From NCBI GenBank assembly GCA_029204225.1, contig CM055092.1:41382016-41446015 (forward strand): a DNA stretch of 64,000 nt, given 5' to 3'. Under the pieces are notes generated by a model. That model worked only from the letters and a program-made list of their open reading frames with translations. It was not told where the DNA came from and searched no databases. The position numbers and the translations under genes are program-made. Below are positions 43,045-55,139 of this stretch, one piece after another. The stretch is from Diphasiastrum complanatum. Its lineage: Eukaryota; Streptophyta; Lycopodiopsida; Lycopodiales; Lycopodiaceae. Every line of letters begins with the position of its first letter. Within the stretch, counting starts at the first letter, position 1.

Positions 43045-43726
43045 TGTTGAAATTAGAGCATAAAGAGCCTCAAATGGATGTTTTCAATCCTCAATAGTGA
43101 TTGATTGCATAGTTAAGTCTATTTCATTGATCATCTACCTCCAATTCATTGAGTAAAATTCACAATCTTGATCAAGAGCAATCAAAAGAAGGCGAATATA
43201 CACAAAGGAGACTTCACACATGTGAAGTACAGTACCATGCATAGACTTTCACCAGAGTTTAATATTTTCAACGAGTTGATTGTATTAGGATCTTTCAAAA
43301 ATAAGTTACAAGAGAGAAAAAACAAAACTAGATTTTTGACTACAAAATCTTGATTTGCATAATAAGCTCCTCAATGAGCAAGTACATCAAAAATCATCAA
43401 GAAGACTGGCTGAGCAGGTATAGCTCATGTTCAGGTGACATGTCAGCTCTGGGTCTACCTTCTGGGTCTACCTACTCATCTCTAATTTACCTAATTATTA
43501 GGTATGCCAACCAAGGGTTGGTAGTTCACCATCCAATTTCCTTGATTTTAGGAGTTAAGTCCTAAATTTTAGGAATCTTGACCAAATTTACCTACCTAAA
43601 TCCTATGATTCGGATCTAACCTACCTAGGCCAATTTTTAACATGTGGGAACAACCTCCATACGTGTGGGATTGAGTATGTACAAGATTTACATGGTTAAT
43701 CAAGCTAGAATTTGCCAGTTTTAACA
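43045..43726 (-). repeat. Right LTR (5' LTR) of the old copia element
   Basis: Begins TGTTGAAATT and ends TTTTAACA on the plus strand. The adjoining minus-strand TGGTCTTAGAGCC is a primer-binding-site variant. The LTR pairs with 33666-34191. Confidence 0.72.
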
Positions 43727-44651
43727 TGAAATAGGATCTAAATAGCAAATGCTTTATCCAAGTGCACAGCAGGGACATTTTTTTATGCCTTTTTTAATTG
43801 GTCATATGCCTCATGTGTGAACAGATGCTTAAGAATTCTCTTATATGACCTTATTCTATGTCATACACCCTTGAGTGCTTATGAAATAACTACCTCGCCA
43901 TGCATGCCCTCCCTAATAACTATGCAAATATTCTTGAGACCTAGACTCTAGTCATATTCTTATCTCAACAAGATTCTCTTAACCCATGTCAAGCACTAAC
44001 TAACTCTTGCTAGATCTAGCTAGTTAACTCTATTTAGCTTCAAACTATACCTAGTTAAAATGGAATTTAGTCTTTCCATTTACACAAGCAATACTCAAGG
44101 GATGTGTATCACCTTTATTTACTACCAAGGTTTATGGTCTAATGAATGCTAAGATTGTCTTTGCTCACACAATTTGCATACACATGAATTTGACTACCAA
44201 TATTGTGACACATTATGATGTTAAGAGCTAATTTCATTGATATTCCTTTTTGAAGTTAGCACCTCCTTTAATTTTGACCCTTGACTTCATATTGACTAGT
44301 CACCCTCAATTTTTATGTTTTCCATTATTGAGATATATTTTTCTCATTTTCTTGCTTAAACCTATTATCCACTCATATTTGTTATAGTCTACCACTAAAA
44401 TTATATCATTCATTGATTTGTACCAAGTTATGAATTACAAAAAGGTAACATGGTGTTTTTTCATACAAGCAGTGTTGTGCTAAATGATGCAATTTCATTT
44501 AGCTATATGTACCAAAGGAGGGGAGGAGAGGCTTAAACTTTGAGCCACCTATGTTGACTTAAGGAACAACTTGTGATCAATGAACATTGGGGATTCAAAG
44601 CTACTTGTTGACATATATCTTTATTCACAATGCAATGAAACCAAATCCATA

Positions 44652-44843
<192 letters not shown>

Positions 44844-45727
44844 ACTATAAGTATGTCTTGTTCCGAGCTTGTTGTATATGAATGGTTAATACCTTCAATG
44901 ACAATAACTTATTCAAAACACAACTTATTATAAACAATGTTTTAGTACAGAATGAGTAAAAGACAACTTGAATTTAGTCCATTGAGTTTTCGATTCTTGC
45001 ATTTCTATCAGACAATGCTAGTATTGATAGAGAATAACATTAAGTGTTAAACTCTTTCTACTCCAAATTGGCCGATATTTAGAATTGCTTTAGTCAATCA
45101 CATTTGCATGCTTGAGTCATCACAAATGTCAAACTCGAACATCCTCACATACATTATCATTATGATTACAATAGCATGCAAAAAAATAAGAGAAAAGTAC
45201 CACAAAACAAACAAATATGTTGCTTCTTTTGATGATTCAAAGAACTAAGAGGTGACATGAAGGTTCAACCACTCTAAATATCTCTTTTTTCTTTCCTACA
45301 TTGTAGTTCTTGTAAATCAAGGAAAAGGTACACATGTATAGCAATCATTGATTTCTCTAGCTATATTTTTTGTGAAATTTATTGATAAGCTTGTAGCAAC
45401 AATGTCTTTCTCATTGTTAGACTTTATGTGATAAGAAATTCTAAGAAAGATTTTCTTTCAAAAAAAATGTTGTACACTCATCCATGATCACATGATTTCA
45501 ATTCATATATTGAGTTCAAATGTGTATTTTTTAACGATATTTGTACAAAACATCAATGTCATTACCAACTTGACTTTTAGAATATTAATATTTAAGGTGA
45601 TGGCTTTATTGGCTATTCATGTATGTATTGCACTAAATGCAAGTGCCAATAATCTATCTTAAAGAAATAATTGAATAAGTATGTACCAACATGGTCAGTA
45701 CACAAGTTGAATGTCTAAGTCCTCTAG

Positions 45728-45984
45728 TTGTAAGCATGACCCTTGTTGAGATCTTTGCTTTGGGCTTGCTTACCCAAGTTTGTCTCACCATAAGTACTTC
45801 CATGTGAGGTATTAAGGCTTTTGGAACCATGTTGCTGCTTGGAAGCCATTCTCAATTGTAAGCATGATTGTGGTTGAGATCTTCGGTTTGGGCTTGCCTT
45901 CCCAACTTTGGATCACCATAAGTACTTGCATGTGAGCACATTGAGGCTTCTAGACCCATATTGTTGCTTGGAAGCCATTCTTAG
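45728..45984. repeat. Two-copy tandem repeat, about 128 bp per unit
   Basis: Units 45728-45855 and 45856-45984 align end to end with substitutions. Both start TTGTAAGCATGA and close with TTGGAAGCCATTCT. No ORF is preserved in both units. Confidence 0.9.
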
Positions 45985-46972
45985 TTGTTGACTATTTTCT
46001 TGCCCTTCAAGAGGAGTAAATGCTAGAATTCATTTCTGATGGAATATTTTATCATCAATAAGCTATGTAATTTGTACTTTCAATTGTTTAATTTTAAACA
46101 ATATCAGCATAAGCCACTCATTGATCATATCATTGTCTTACAATATGCACATGGTATGTAGTAATCTTTCTTTATTTTAGAAACCTTTGAACCTCATAGA
46201 TGACCAAAATGGTCCAAGTTGTGTGACCAAATATGCTTTGTGATGAGATTCTTGTAGTAATTCCGCCTTGCAAAAATTAGCCACCAAAAGACCTTCAAGG
46301 TGTCATGTAGTACAATGGTGAGTGGAATACAATCTGATTAGGAGCCTTGAAGATGGTTCTCACACCTACTAGTTCCAGTTCCACAAGAACATCAACTAAG
46401 CAAGTTCTTAAGCATTAGATCACAAGTAATTTACACATCACTAAATCTATACACTACTAGTTTAGCACCACATCCACACCATAATGATCCACAACACAAT
46501 AACTACACTAGTACCTCAAAATAGAATGCTATTTCATCATGCACTGCCATGTTCCAACTGGACTTCCTTTTCCTTGCCCTTGTCCTTTTGCATCATTGCG
46601 GTTGGTATAGCCTCTCAGATTTCGAATTCATTAGTGGTATTATTATTTCATCTCGATCATGTTCTTCAAACGTGAATGTTTTATCAAAGGTCGAGGTTCC
46701 CTCGTCTTGAGTTGGTAGTGCATGTTGTTCTATCACTTTCTGTGATGCCCCTTCGGTGGTGACAGATGTAGTTTTGTGTTGGAAAAAGTTACATATAGTT
46801 CGCATCTTGAACCCTATTAGGTGAATGAGGAAGTTACATATTACTTAACATTATGTCCAACTATTTTGAACCTTCTTAGATTGAGAGAGGCTAGCTACTA
46901 TTTTACTTCATACTTCATTCGTTATTTCTACTTGTCATTAGTATCCACATGTGGATATACCACCAACAATAC

Positions 46973-48470
46973 AATGTATGTCATAGAAAAACTGGATGGA
47001 ACTAACTACCATATGTCATTATGCTGGCTAAAGAGCTAAAGAGCTATGGAAAGTCATAGAAGGAATAGATAAAAAAACCTTTGATTGACCAGCAAATACT
47101 TATAAAATGGCAAAGCCTTTACCTTACTAATATTGAATGTTCAAGACTCATTTCTAGGTCATGCTTCCAGAGATATTTTGATCACTCTCTATGATGTTAG
47201 AGATGTTTCAACTAAGTTGTTTCTACGTAAAAAACTTTATTTATTAAATTTGTCAAAAAATGAACGTCAAAAATTTGCTTGAACAAATGGCTACAATAGG
47301 ATCTGATGTTTAAGATTCAAAGTAGTAATGACACTACTATCAGTTTGACCTAATTCATATAAAAGTTGGATACACAAGCATATATAGATCTTTCAAGAGT
47401 TATTTCAATGCTACTACAAGAAGAAGCAAGGAGGAGATATACAACAACCATTACCAACGTACAAAATCAAGTGCTATTTTCTAAGAAAGGCTTCAAGAAG
47501 CATAAGAAGAAGAAGACTCGACACAAGAACCATTAAAACCAACAAAAGAATGAGCAGCCCTTATCTTCCAAGGCCAAGATGTTTTGCAACTACTACAAGA
47601 GGACCAACTATAATATTCAAGATTGCAAAATTCTAAATTTTAAGAAGCAACAGCAACAAAGATTGGTTATCAACGCAAGTGAATACCATGGAGGCATTGA
47701 AGATTGAAGATGACTATATTGCCTTTATGGCATAACTGGATGAAGACAACTATTGGTACCTAGACTCTTAAGCTACACAACATATGACATTTCATAAGCA
47801 GTGGCTCTAGCAATACCAACCAAATGTCACCAACAAGTATGTCCATCCAAGTGATGACAGTACTCATCAGATAATTTTAAGTTTTATTTCCATAATGGAG
47901 AAGTAAAGTCCATCTCTAATGTACTTTACATTTCTGATTTGCAAAAGAATCTATTATCTATTAGTAGGATAACAGACTTAGGACATAAAATAGAGTTCGA
48001 TTCAGATTGCTACGAAATACTTGATAGTTTCACAAAGGTCCTTGCAGTGTGAAAGAACGATGTTACCTATATAAGTTGAGTGAAATCTACTTTTTTTTAT
48101 GTCCAAGTTTTGAACATTGCCTTCTCAATAAGTAAAGACTTTTGGATATATGGATTGGGTCACATCAATTACAATAGTTTTGTGCAAATGTCTAAGTAGA
48201 ATCTAGTACATGATTTAGACTTTTCTAGCAATATTAATCATCCTATTTGTGAAAGTTGCATTTTAGGGAAGCATGCTTGTAAGCCATTTAAATTTTGTCA
48301 TGTACATACTTCTAAAGACCTGTTTGACATTGTACATAGTGACGTTTCTCGTCCAATGCATACTCCATCTTTAGGGAGAGCAAAGTACTTTCTTACTTTC
48401 ATAGATGATTACTTTAAAACAAAAATCAAATGCCTTCAAGATGTTCAAATTAGAGGCAGAGACTCAAATT
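46973..48470 (+). pseudogene. Degenerate copia gag-to-integrase fragment
   Basis: Begins in the gag N-terminus (VIEKLDGTNYHMSL; KELWKVIEGIDKK) and passes a decayed zinc knuckle (NYYKRTNYNIQDCKILN, about 47590), a protease relic near 47750 and the stretch VKSISNVLYISDLQKNLLSISR (about 47910-47970). It then reaches a GAG-pre-integrase/integrase start near 48250-48400 (HSDVSRPM-like, then FLTFIDDYF). Stops and shifts are frequent. It breaks off at about 48470, where gypsy gag sequence begins. Confidence 0.78.
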
Positions 48471-48768
48471 GGTAGGAAGCTTAACCTTTTTCAATCGGGG
48501 TTACCACAAAGCATCAGAAGAGAGCTCAAACGATGGGAACAGTATGCCACATTGTATAAAGCTATGGAAGACGCTATCAGGGAATAGGACGAAGGCTTTG
48601 AAGATGATTCCTATCCAATAGCCGATAAACTGACTCCATCGGTACCATCAGCCTCCACTGCTTCAAATATCTCAATAGATCTACTGATGGAACAAATGAT
48701 GAAACTACACAAATAGTAGATGGAGCAATTAACGGCCGAGTTTGATCAAAAACTGAAGGCCTTACCAG

Positions 48769-50416
48769 GTTTCATCAAGTAGATGTTGACTTTCTACATT
48801 TGCAAATGATGTAATTTGTGTTATCTTATTAACCAAAGATCTACGGATGATATTGGATTAAATGATCTGAAATTCTTCACATGGTATCAGATTTCTTTTT
48901 GTGCAGGTTATGGAAGGTACATCCACATTTAGCAAAGATTTAGAGGAGCTTCTATCTCTAGAGCATGCTAGAATAGTTTCTACTCAAAAATCAAGTGTTT
49001 TGCATGTGTAGAATTGATCTTTTGTAGGTCAAAACTCAATTTAGGTTTATGAACTTGAAGTAGGCCAATTTCACACGTGTGTAACTGAAATTGGGCGATT
49101 TTAATTGCATGTAGAAATTGGAAGATTCATTTTTTTGTGATTTTGTCAAAACCCTATTTTTTATTGGATCTCTATTTTTTGAAGCTGTTTGAATTTAATA
49201 GAGTGTGTTTCAATCTTAGAAAGTGGCAAGATTCATTAGATTGTGTGTGGATCATAGGTTGATCAAGAATTGTTCATTCTATGTGTTGATTTGCTAGTAA
49301 TAGTGCTAGAAGAGAATTGAGAGTTTCCATATCTTTGTGATTTCTTTTTTAATACATTTTTTGTCATTCAAAAGAGTGCTTTGAGCATTGGAACAGGTTG
49401 AAAGGAGAAGATCCACTCACTACAACCTGGCTACAAGTGGAGGCTTTATGTTGGAGAGCAATGATAGGCTTACCTCAATCAACTATTCTACTTGGAAGCT
49501 GAGGATGGAGTCTTTATTAGAGATGAATGAGTTAATGGAGATTGTTGCAGGTGTGGAGGAGAGGCCTCAAGCACCTCAAGATCAAGTGAGGTATGACAAG
49601 AGAGCTAAAAGAGCTCTACACATGATAAAGATGAATATTACCAATGAACTTCTCAAAGAAGTTGGTAAGTGTACTTCATCAAAGGAGGCTTGGGAAGCTT
49701 TGAAGAAGCTTTATGAATCCAAGTCTACATCTAGAGTGATGACTCTAAGAAGACAAATCCTTCAAAGTTTGCAAAAGAAGGAAGAGAGTGCTCATGCTTT
49801 TGTACTGAGAGTTAAAGCATTTAATGATGAGCTAGCATGTACTGATGAGAGCATTAAGGATGGAGAACTTGTTCAAGTTATTCTTAATGTCTTGTTGGAT
49901 GATCATGCTAACCTTGTTCAAAGCTTTGCTATTCAAAAGACTTTGCCAAGCATTGTGGATTTTCAAGAGATTTTGGTGAATGAGGAGTTTAGGCTTCAAT
50001 CAAGAGGAGGTGGATCTACATCAACATCTCAATGTAAAGAGGAGACTGTGTTCATCAAAGGCAAGTTCAAGGGCAAAGACAAAAGCAACTGGTCAAAGGG
50101 TCAAGATCAAGCTGAGTCTTCCTCTTTTGTTAGTAAGAAGAAAGATAGGTCAAAGTTAAAATGCTTCTATTGTGGAATTAAAGGGTATTTTGCTAATGAA
50201 TGTTTGAGGAAGCAAAGAGATTAAGGTAGCAAGCAAATCAATTTTACTACTAATGATGAAAATCTAGATGGTTGTGATTCTCTTTTGATGTGTTCTTCAA
50301 GTCCAATATCAAGTGAAGGTGATGAAGATCATTGAAAATGGTTTAAATCATTGTTGTTTTCTTAACCAAAGATCAAGGGATGATTTTGGATCTTAAATGA
50401 TCTGAAATTCTTCATA
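48769..50416 (+). mobile_element. gag-only copia derivative inserted in the gypsy element
   Basis: A left terminal piece (about 48769-48881, ending TTCTTCACA) is followed by the primer binding site TGGTATCAG, a leader, a nearly full gag frame, and then a right terminal piece (about 50333-50416) resembling the left one. Both match the U5 end of the 770-bp copia LTR at 52895-53664 (-). Protease, integrase, RT and RNase H are absent: coding similarity stops at about 50330, just where protease should begin. It could be a gag-only (TR-GAG-like) element or a copy with deletions at both LTRs. Gypsy sequence continues on both sides. No clean target-site duplication was identified. Confidence 0.7.
49448..50224 (+). 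CDS. Copia gag polyprotein ORF of the gag-only element
   Basis: The frame is open from about 49388 to TAA at 50222; the first in-frame ATG is 49448, giving 258 residues. Gag would form the virus-like particle in which copia RNA is reverse transcribed. Visible parts are an N-terminal INYSTWKLRMESLLEMNELM segment, the UBN2 helical core (CTSSKEAWEALKKLYESKST; LVQSFAIQKTLPSIVDFQE), a basic Lys-rich linker (FIKGKFKGKDKSNWSKGQ) and one zinc knuckle, CFYCGIKGYFANEC. The usual His of the CCHC is Tyr here, so zinc binding is probably lost. The neighbouring copia of the same family (54879-54391) keeps CFYCGIKGHFASDC. This is the longest intact retroelement frame in the window; after the stop, gag-like sequence continues to about 50330. 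Confidence 0.8.
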   Translation: MLESNDRLTSINYSTWKLRMESLLEMNELMEIVAGVEERPQAPQDQVRYDKRAKRALHMIKMNITNELLKEVGKCTSSKEAWEALKKLYESKSTSRVMTLRRQILQSLQKKEESAHAFVLRVKAFNDELACTDESIKDGELVQVILNVLLDDHANLVQSFAIQKTLPSIVDFQEILVNEEFRLQSRGGGSTSTSQCKEETVFIKGKFKGKDKSNWSKGQDQAESSSFVSKKKDRSKLKCFYCGIKGYFANECLRKQRD

Positions 50417-52894
50417 GTATGTACCCATAATCATATAGCCAACGAGTGTCCAGTTTTGAAACAAAACCTCAAACTGACACAACGGTATTGCCACTTGTGC
50501 AATGCATCATCGCACGAAACATCGTTTTGCCCATTCAACCCCAAGATCATACAACAAAAGAGGAGGCAGTATCAAACCTCTTATCCTTATCACCAATGGG
50601 CACCAAATGCGGCACCGCGATATGGAGTGCCAATGAATTAGCAGTGCATGGCTTTACCAGCACCACTAGGGCCAACTAACAATCAAGTGGCCCATGTCAA
50701 CCTGACAGCAATAGAACAAGAGGCACCACCTCAGCCTGAGCAACAGTAGTGATATGGTCCGGATGAGCTATATGTCGACCCGGATATCAACGAGTATTTT
50801 GTGACCCACACTGACCAATCTCAATGTCAAGGTGGGAGAATCTACGGCTGTTGTGGATGCAGCAAAGGGCACAAAATTGTTGAATGTCCTCATAAGGGCA
50901 TAATTGCACCTTCTTGTCGAGAATGCAGTTACAGGCACTGTTACAAGAATTGCCTTTTACGACTCGGAACAAGTGCACCCTTGAACCTGATCATAGTGCA
51001 ACCAACGACAATTCTAGGAAGGACGCCACAAAAAACTCCAATTTTCCATGTTCCGGTGCTAGTAATTACGTGAGCCCAGAAACGGGAGGGAGTGGTTCCA
51101 TCACCACCCTCTTCAATATCATTGGTTGATGATCAACCCTCAGATGTAGGACCTTATCCTAACGTGAGAGAAGAAGAATGACAATACCAGAAGATACACC
51201 ATGGGATACAGGGAGCGCAAGCAGAGAAGCTGCACAAGCCAAGGAGAAATCTACAAAACCTCTAGTCACAAAAATATCAGTACCACCAACAGGCTCACCC
51301 TTAAGAATGGATCTCAACAACTATTTGCACCATCATGAAATACCTTTTCAAATGGGAGACCCTGAGGTTCACAAGTTTATCCCTCGGAGAATTCCTGCGG
51401 ATTGCACCTCAAGCAAAGAGCATCCTAGCAGATTGGATCAAACTGGAACCGAAACCAGCCACCCAAGAGCCCTTGTGTTGTGCGGGCTATGAAAGAACCG
51501 TCAACAACTCCATATTGGGGCAGCGTGGGAGAGTGAGCAACACAATATCACTTTGTCGATCAAGCACAAGAGATACGAGGACGAAGCTACAGTGGTAGAT
51601 AGAGGATTGGGCATCAACTTGATCTCCACTACTTTATATCAAAAGTGGGGTCTATAAGATGCCTTCACAATAGTTGATTGTATGGCTAGGCATGCATGTC
51701 AATCAGATTCAGATATGAAACCCAACACATCATCACCGAAAGGTTACACCCTTGACACGTCGATAACTTATGGGGTGAACATGATCAACGTGGCATGGTT
51801 AGCAGTAGAGCCGATACCAGAGCAAGTTGAAGATGACTTAGTGCCCTGGCAACATGCCCTTTCCTATGACGAAAAAGCTGAGCTGATAGACAAACAAGTC
51901 TTGCAGCATATGGACCCTGATTAATTTGGAATGAGAAAAATACCAGCTCAACCTCCACAAAAAGTGCCAATAGCAAAAGTTTCCAAGGTAGAACCACCCA
52001 AGGCACTCATTAATAAAAAGCATCAGTTGAAATAGCGCTACAACCAAGTGATCTGATGGAGTGATCTACCCAAAGAAGCCATAGCTACGGTGGTTATAGA
52101 TATTCGTAATCATGAAGCAAATATTCGACCAGTTCCGAAGAAGGATAACAAGGAGGTATACAATTATGTGGATAAAAAAAAAAAGTATTGAACTCCTTGA
52201 AATCAATCCGGATGGAACCAGATGCAGCGTCATCATCTCAGATGATTGAAAACCCAAAGATCACTAGTCGTGCCAAGATCAACATGTTGAAGGAGAAATC
52301 TCGATGAACACCAATTCACGAGATTCCAGAAACCTTCAAAAACTATACCTTAGATGACGTAGTAATTATGATGCCACAAGCACAAAGAGAACCTGATCAG
52401 AATCAGACACCAAAAGAAAAAGTCTTCGAAGGACCTACGCAAACCCAACCCATGAATTTAGCTTAGCCAAGCGAAGAAGAGAAACTTGTCTATGTGGGAG
52501 AACAGTTGACACCCACTCAGTTCACAAGGCTACGCATATTGTTGGTGGAATACAAGAACTGTTTTGCATGGACCTACAAATATCTAAAGGATATACCACC
52601 AGCAGTAGTCCAACATACCATACCTTGGTGGATGGAGTTGTCCTGAGCCAATATTGTCGTTGCAGTCCTAACTACATGGGGCTGATCAAACAGGAGTTGC
52701 AAAAGCTGCTCAACGCCAATTTTATTTATGAAATTGAGCACACATAATGGATATCGCCAATAGACATAGTACCCAAGAAGAATGGCAAAATGCAGATCTG
52801 TGTGAATCTGAAGGCACTAAATGCGGTTACAAAGAAAGATCATTTTTTCTTACCTTTCACAGAAAGTGTTTTGGATCAAGTAGCAGGAGTAGAA

Positions 52895-53224
52895 TGTGAA
52901 GATTTTGTTGATCACTAAGATCCAAAATCATCTCTTGATCTTTGGTTATGGAAGACAACACAATTAGCACCATTGGAAATGTAGAAAATCAATATCTACT
53001 TGATGAAAGAGATGCAAAATCAACAAGATCTTGATCAAACATCAAATATATGATAAAATGAAGTTATTGTCCATACAATAACAATAAGGTATTGTATTTC
53101 ACACGTGTGGATCCAATACGTAACATAAAATTGCATTCTACACACAAGATTGCAAGATATCATCACTATAGTGCACCAATGGATAGATGGACCCAAGAGA
53201 ACTCATGTTTAACCATGAAATGAG

Positions 53225-53323
<99 letters not shown>

Positions 53324-53324
53324 T

Positions 53325-53356
<32 letters not shown>

Positions 53357-53664
53357 ATCATGCTCTTTCACACTTGTACACTATTTATAACAGATCTATG
53401 CCCTATTTTGAATGTCGTTTCCCTCCATAGAAACTTCTAGATCCAAAACCCTACTCATAATATGGACTAGATTCAATGTACCAATCATTGAAATTTGAAT
53501 GGGTCCGAATTCACTTACTTACTTTCTCTCACTTTCCAGAAGTGATAATTCAAAAACATTTAGACTAAAATAACTTTGAAATATCTATCTCTAAGTCTAA
53601 AATGCATATCTGCCTAGGTTGCCAATTAACCAAAATATGACTAAACTAGTTGATATTTCTCACA
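52895..53664 (-). repeat. 3' LTR of the internally deleted copia element
   Basis: On the minus strand the LTR starts TGTGAGAAATATC just after the purine tract and ends AAAATCTTCACA at 52895, where it abuts gypsy RT sequence. It includes the GT/GA microsatellite. Confidence 0.75.
53226..53357. repeat. Compound (GT)n-(GA)n microsatellite inside an LTR
   Basis: A GT run of about 96 bp, then GAGT and a GA run with one interruption (to about 53357). Apparent ORFs over it are artefacts. Confidence 0.97.
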
Positions 53665-54029
53665 CTCCCTCTTCAACTAGTTTTGGAATAGTTTTAACCA
53701 TAGAACTTTGATCCAACTTTCTTAAGCACTTGATCTTCATGTTGAATTGACCCTCCACAAAATTCTTGAACTTGAGAAAGACATCAAATACTTCATCCTC
53801 ACACCTTAGAAGATAAGTTCAACGATATCTACTAAAGTCATCAATGCAAGTCACAAACATCTTTGCTCCTCCAATACTCAAATAACTAGTACAATGCAAA
53901 TCTAAATGTACTAAATAAAAAGGTATCTTAGATCTTGAGCTAGATCTAGAATAAGACAACTTTTGTGACTTTGACATTGAACAAAGCTCACCTACTTGCT
54001 TCTTTGCCTTCAAACCACCATGCAACGAA

Positions 54030-54345
54030 GCGAGGAAGAAGATGCAGCAGCACCAAGAGTGAGGTTCTGACACTGTCAGAAATCCACAAGACGAAGACAA
54101 GGCATTGATGGTACAAGACCAACCAAGTAGAGATGCCTATCAATGGTATCTTGATTCAGGTGCTTCACAACACATGACACCATGTAAGAACCTATTCTCT
54201 ACACTCACAGCAACGGACTCCAAGTACATTTCCTTCGGTGACTCAAGTTCACACAAGGTTGAAGGCCAAGGCTCCATTCGACTCCAGTTCCCTGACAGCA
54301 TCACTAGAGAGTTAAATGGTGTACTTTATGTACAAAACCAACAAA
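54030..54345 (+). pseudogene. Foreign copia protease fragment in opposite orientation
   Basis: The plus strand reads DAYQWYLDSGASQHMTPCKN, FGDSSSHKVEGQGSI and ITRELNGVLYV, a copia aspartic protease with an intact Asp-Ser-Gly. It lies between the protease and integrase parts of a minus-strand copia element from a different family and has no LTRs of its own. It therefore arrived as a fragment by recombination, repair or template switching. Confidence 0.75.
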
Positions 54346-54961
54346 TCCTTCAAGTTTGTAGAGCTCACCTTGTCTCTTGCCTTGAGCAAATCAAGGTTCC
54401 GTTCCTTTTGACCAAACAAGAAACACAACAAATTTCACTTTGAGCCCTTTGTCAACCATTTGATACAGACTAAGCACATTCTTAGTAATGGAAGGTATGA
54501 ACAAAAAATTCTTCAAATGAACATTCCTATTTGTAGATGAGAGAAAAATAGGAATAGTACCAATGCCCTTGATAACAACTTTACCACCATTGGCCATGTT
54601 GATGACCTTCTTTTCTCCTTCATAAGACACCAAAGAAGTGAAGAACTCTTTGTGACATGTCATATGAAAGCTTGCTCCACTATCAATCGACCATGGATCA
54701 ATATCTTTATCATCGGTTAGCAAAAAAAAAGACATAAAAAACATATCATCATTTGAGTTTTGATCACCAATACCATTCTTATCAAAAGTAAAATTGCCTT
54801 GCTTTTCTTCTTGATCTCTCTTCTTCTTGTAGCAATCACTAGCAAAATGCCCCTTGATGCCACAATAGAAGCACTTCAAATTAGACCTATCTTTCTTCTT
54901 ATCAAAAGAAAAAGACTCGCCATGATCTTGTCCTTTAGACTAATTGCCTTTACCTTTGTCC

Positions 54962-55013
54962 TTGAATTTGCCTCGGATGAAAGCCCTTTGAATTTGCCTC
55001 GGATGAAAGCCCT
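54962..55013. repeat. Exact 26-bp tandem duplication in the copia gag linker
   Basis: Units 54962-54987 and 54988-55013 are identical. The length is not a multiple of three, so the duplication shifts the gag frame. Confidence 0.93.
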
Positions 55014-55139
55014 ATAAGCATTCAAGAAATCAAAGACATCTTGATTAATGCACCCATTCTTAGATTACCAAATTGGACAACAAAATTTTGTGTTCGTATG
55101 AATGCAAGCAATTCTCAATATCAAAATAAGATCATGATC

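Larger units (their letters stand above)
33666..43726 (-). mobile_element. Old Ty1/copia element, disrupted by a nested copia insertion
   Basis: Direct repeats at 33666-34191 and 43045-43726 are the likely 3' and 5' LTRs of a minus-strand element. A primer binding site (TGGTCTTAGAGCC, minus strand) abuts the right LTR. A purine tract, GTTTTGAGGAG (minus strand), precedes the left LTR. Between them lie copia gag and integrase fragments (41.4-42.3 kb) and a complete younger copia element (35261-40706). Removing the insertion leaves about 4.6 kb. The flanks show no matching target-site duplication and the left LTR lacks about 150 bp, so pairing of these two LTRs is probable rather than proven. 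Confidence 0.6.
48470..52894 (+). pseudogene. Degenerate Ty3/gypsy gag-pol, split by a copia insertion
   Basis: Gag remnant: LFQSGLPQSIRRELKRWEQY (48485 on). After an interruption (48769-50416) the same element resumes with zinc-knuckle-like Cys clusters (CHLCNASSHETSFCPFNP at about 50480). A protease-like region (about 51590-51800) and RT fragments follow, at 52515-52620 (FTRLRILLVEYKNCFAWTYK; KDIPPAVVQHTIP) and 52745-52890 (SPIDIVPKKNGKMQICVNLK, ALNAVTKKDHF). The latter correspond to the N-terminal half of gypsy reverse transcriptase. The element is cut off at 52895 by a copia LTR. Many stops; no LTR of its own was found. Confidence 0.75.
52895..55030 (-). mobile_element. Internally deleted copia element (gag-protease-partial integrase, 3' LTR)
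   Basis: On the minus strand: gag end and Lys-rich linker (about 55020-54880), intact CCHC zinc knuckle CFYCGIKGHFASDC, and protease (DPWSIDSGASFHMTCHKEFF). After an interruption come the GAG-pre-integrase/integrase start (54020-53819: FYLVHLDLHCTSYL, FVTCIDDFSRYR) and an integrase scrap to about 53680. The polypurine tract GAAGAGGGAG and the LTR follow at once. Most of integrase and all of RT and RNase H are missing. The 5' end is truncated near 55030. Its gag linker and LTR end match the gag-only element at 48.8-50.4 kb. Confidence 0.8.

Noticed and set aside
48405-48587. Short ORF spanning copia and gypsy sequence as a fusion gene
   Set aside because: The frame crosses the breakpoint between a dead copia integrase and a dead gypsy gag by chance.
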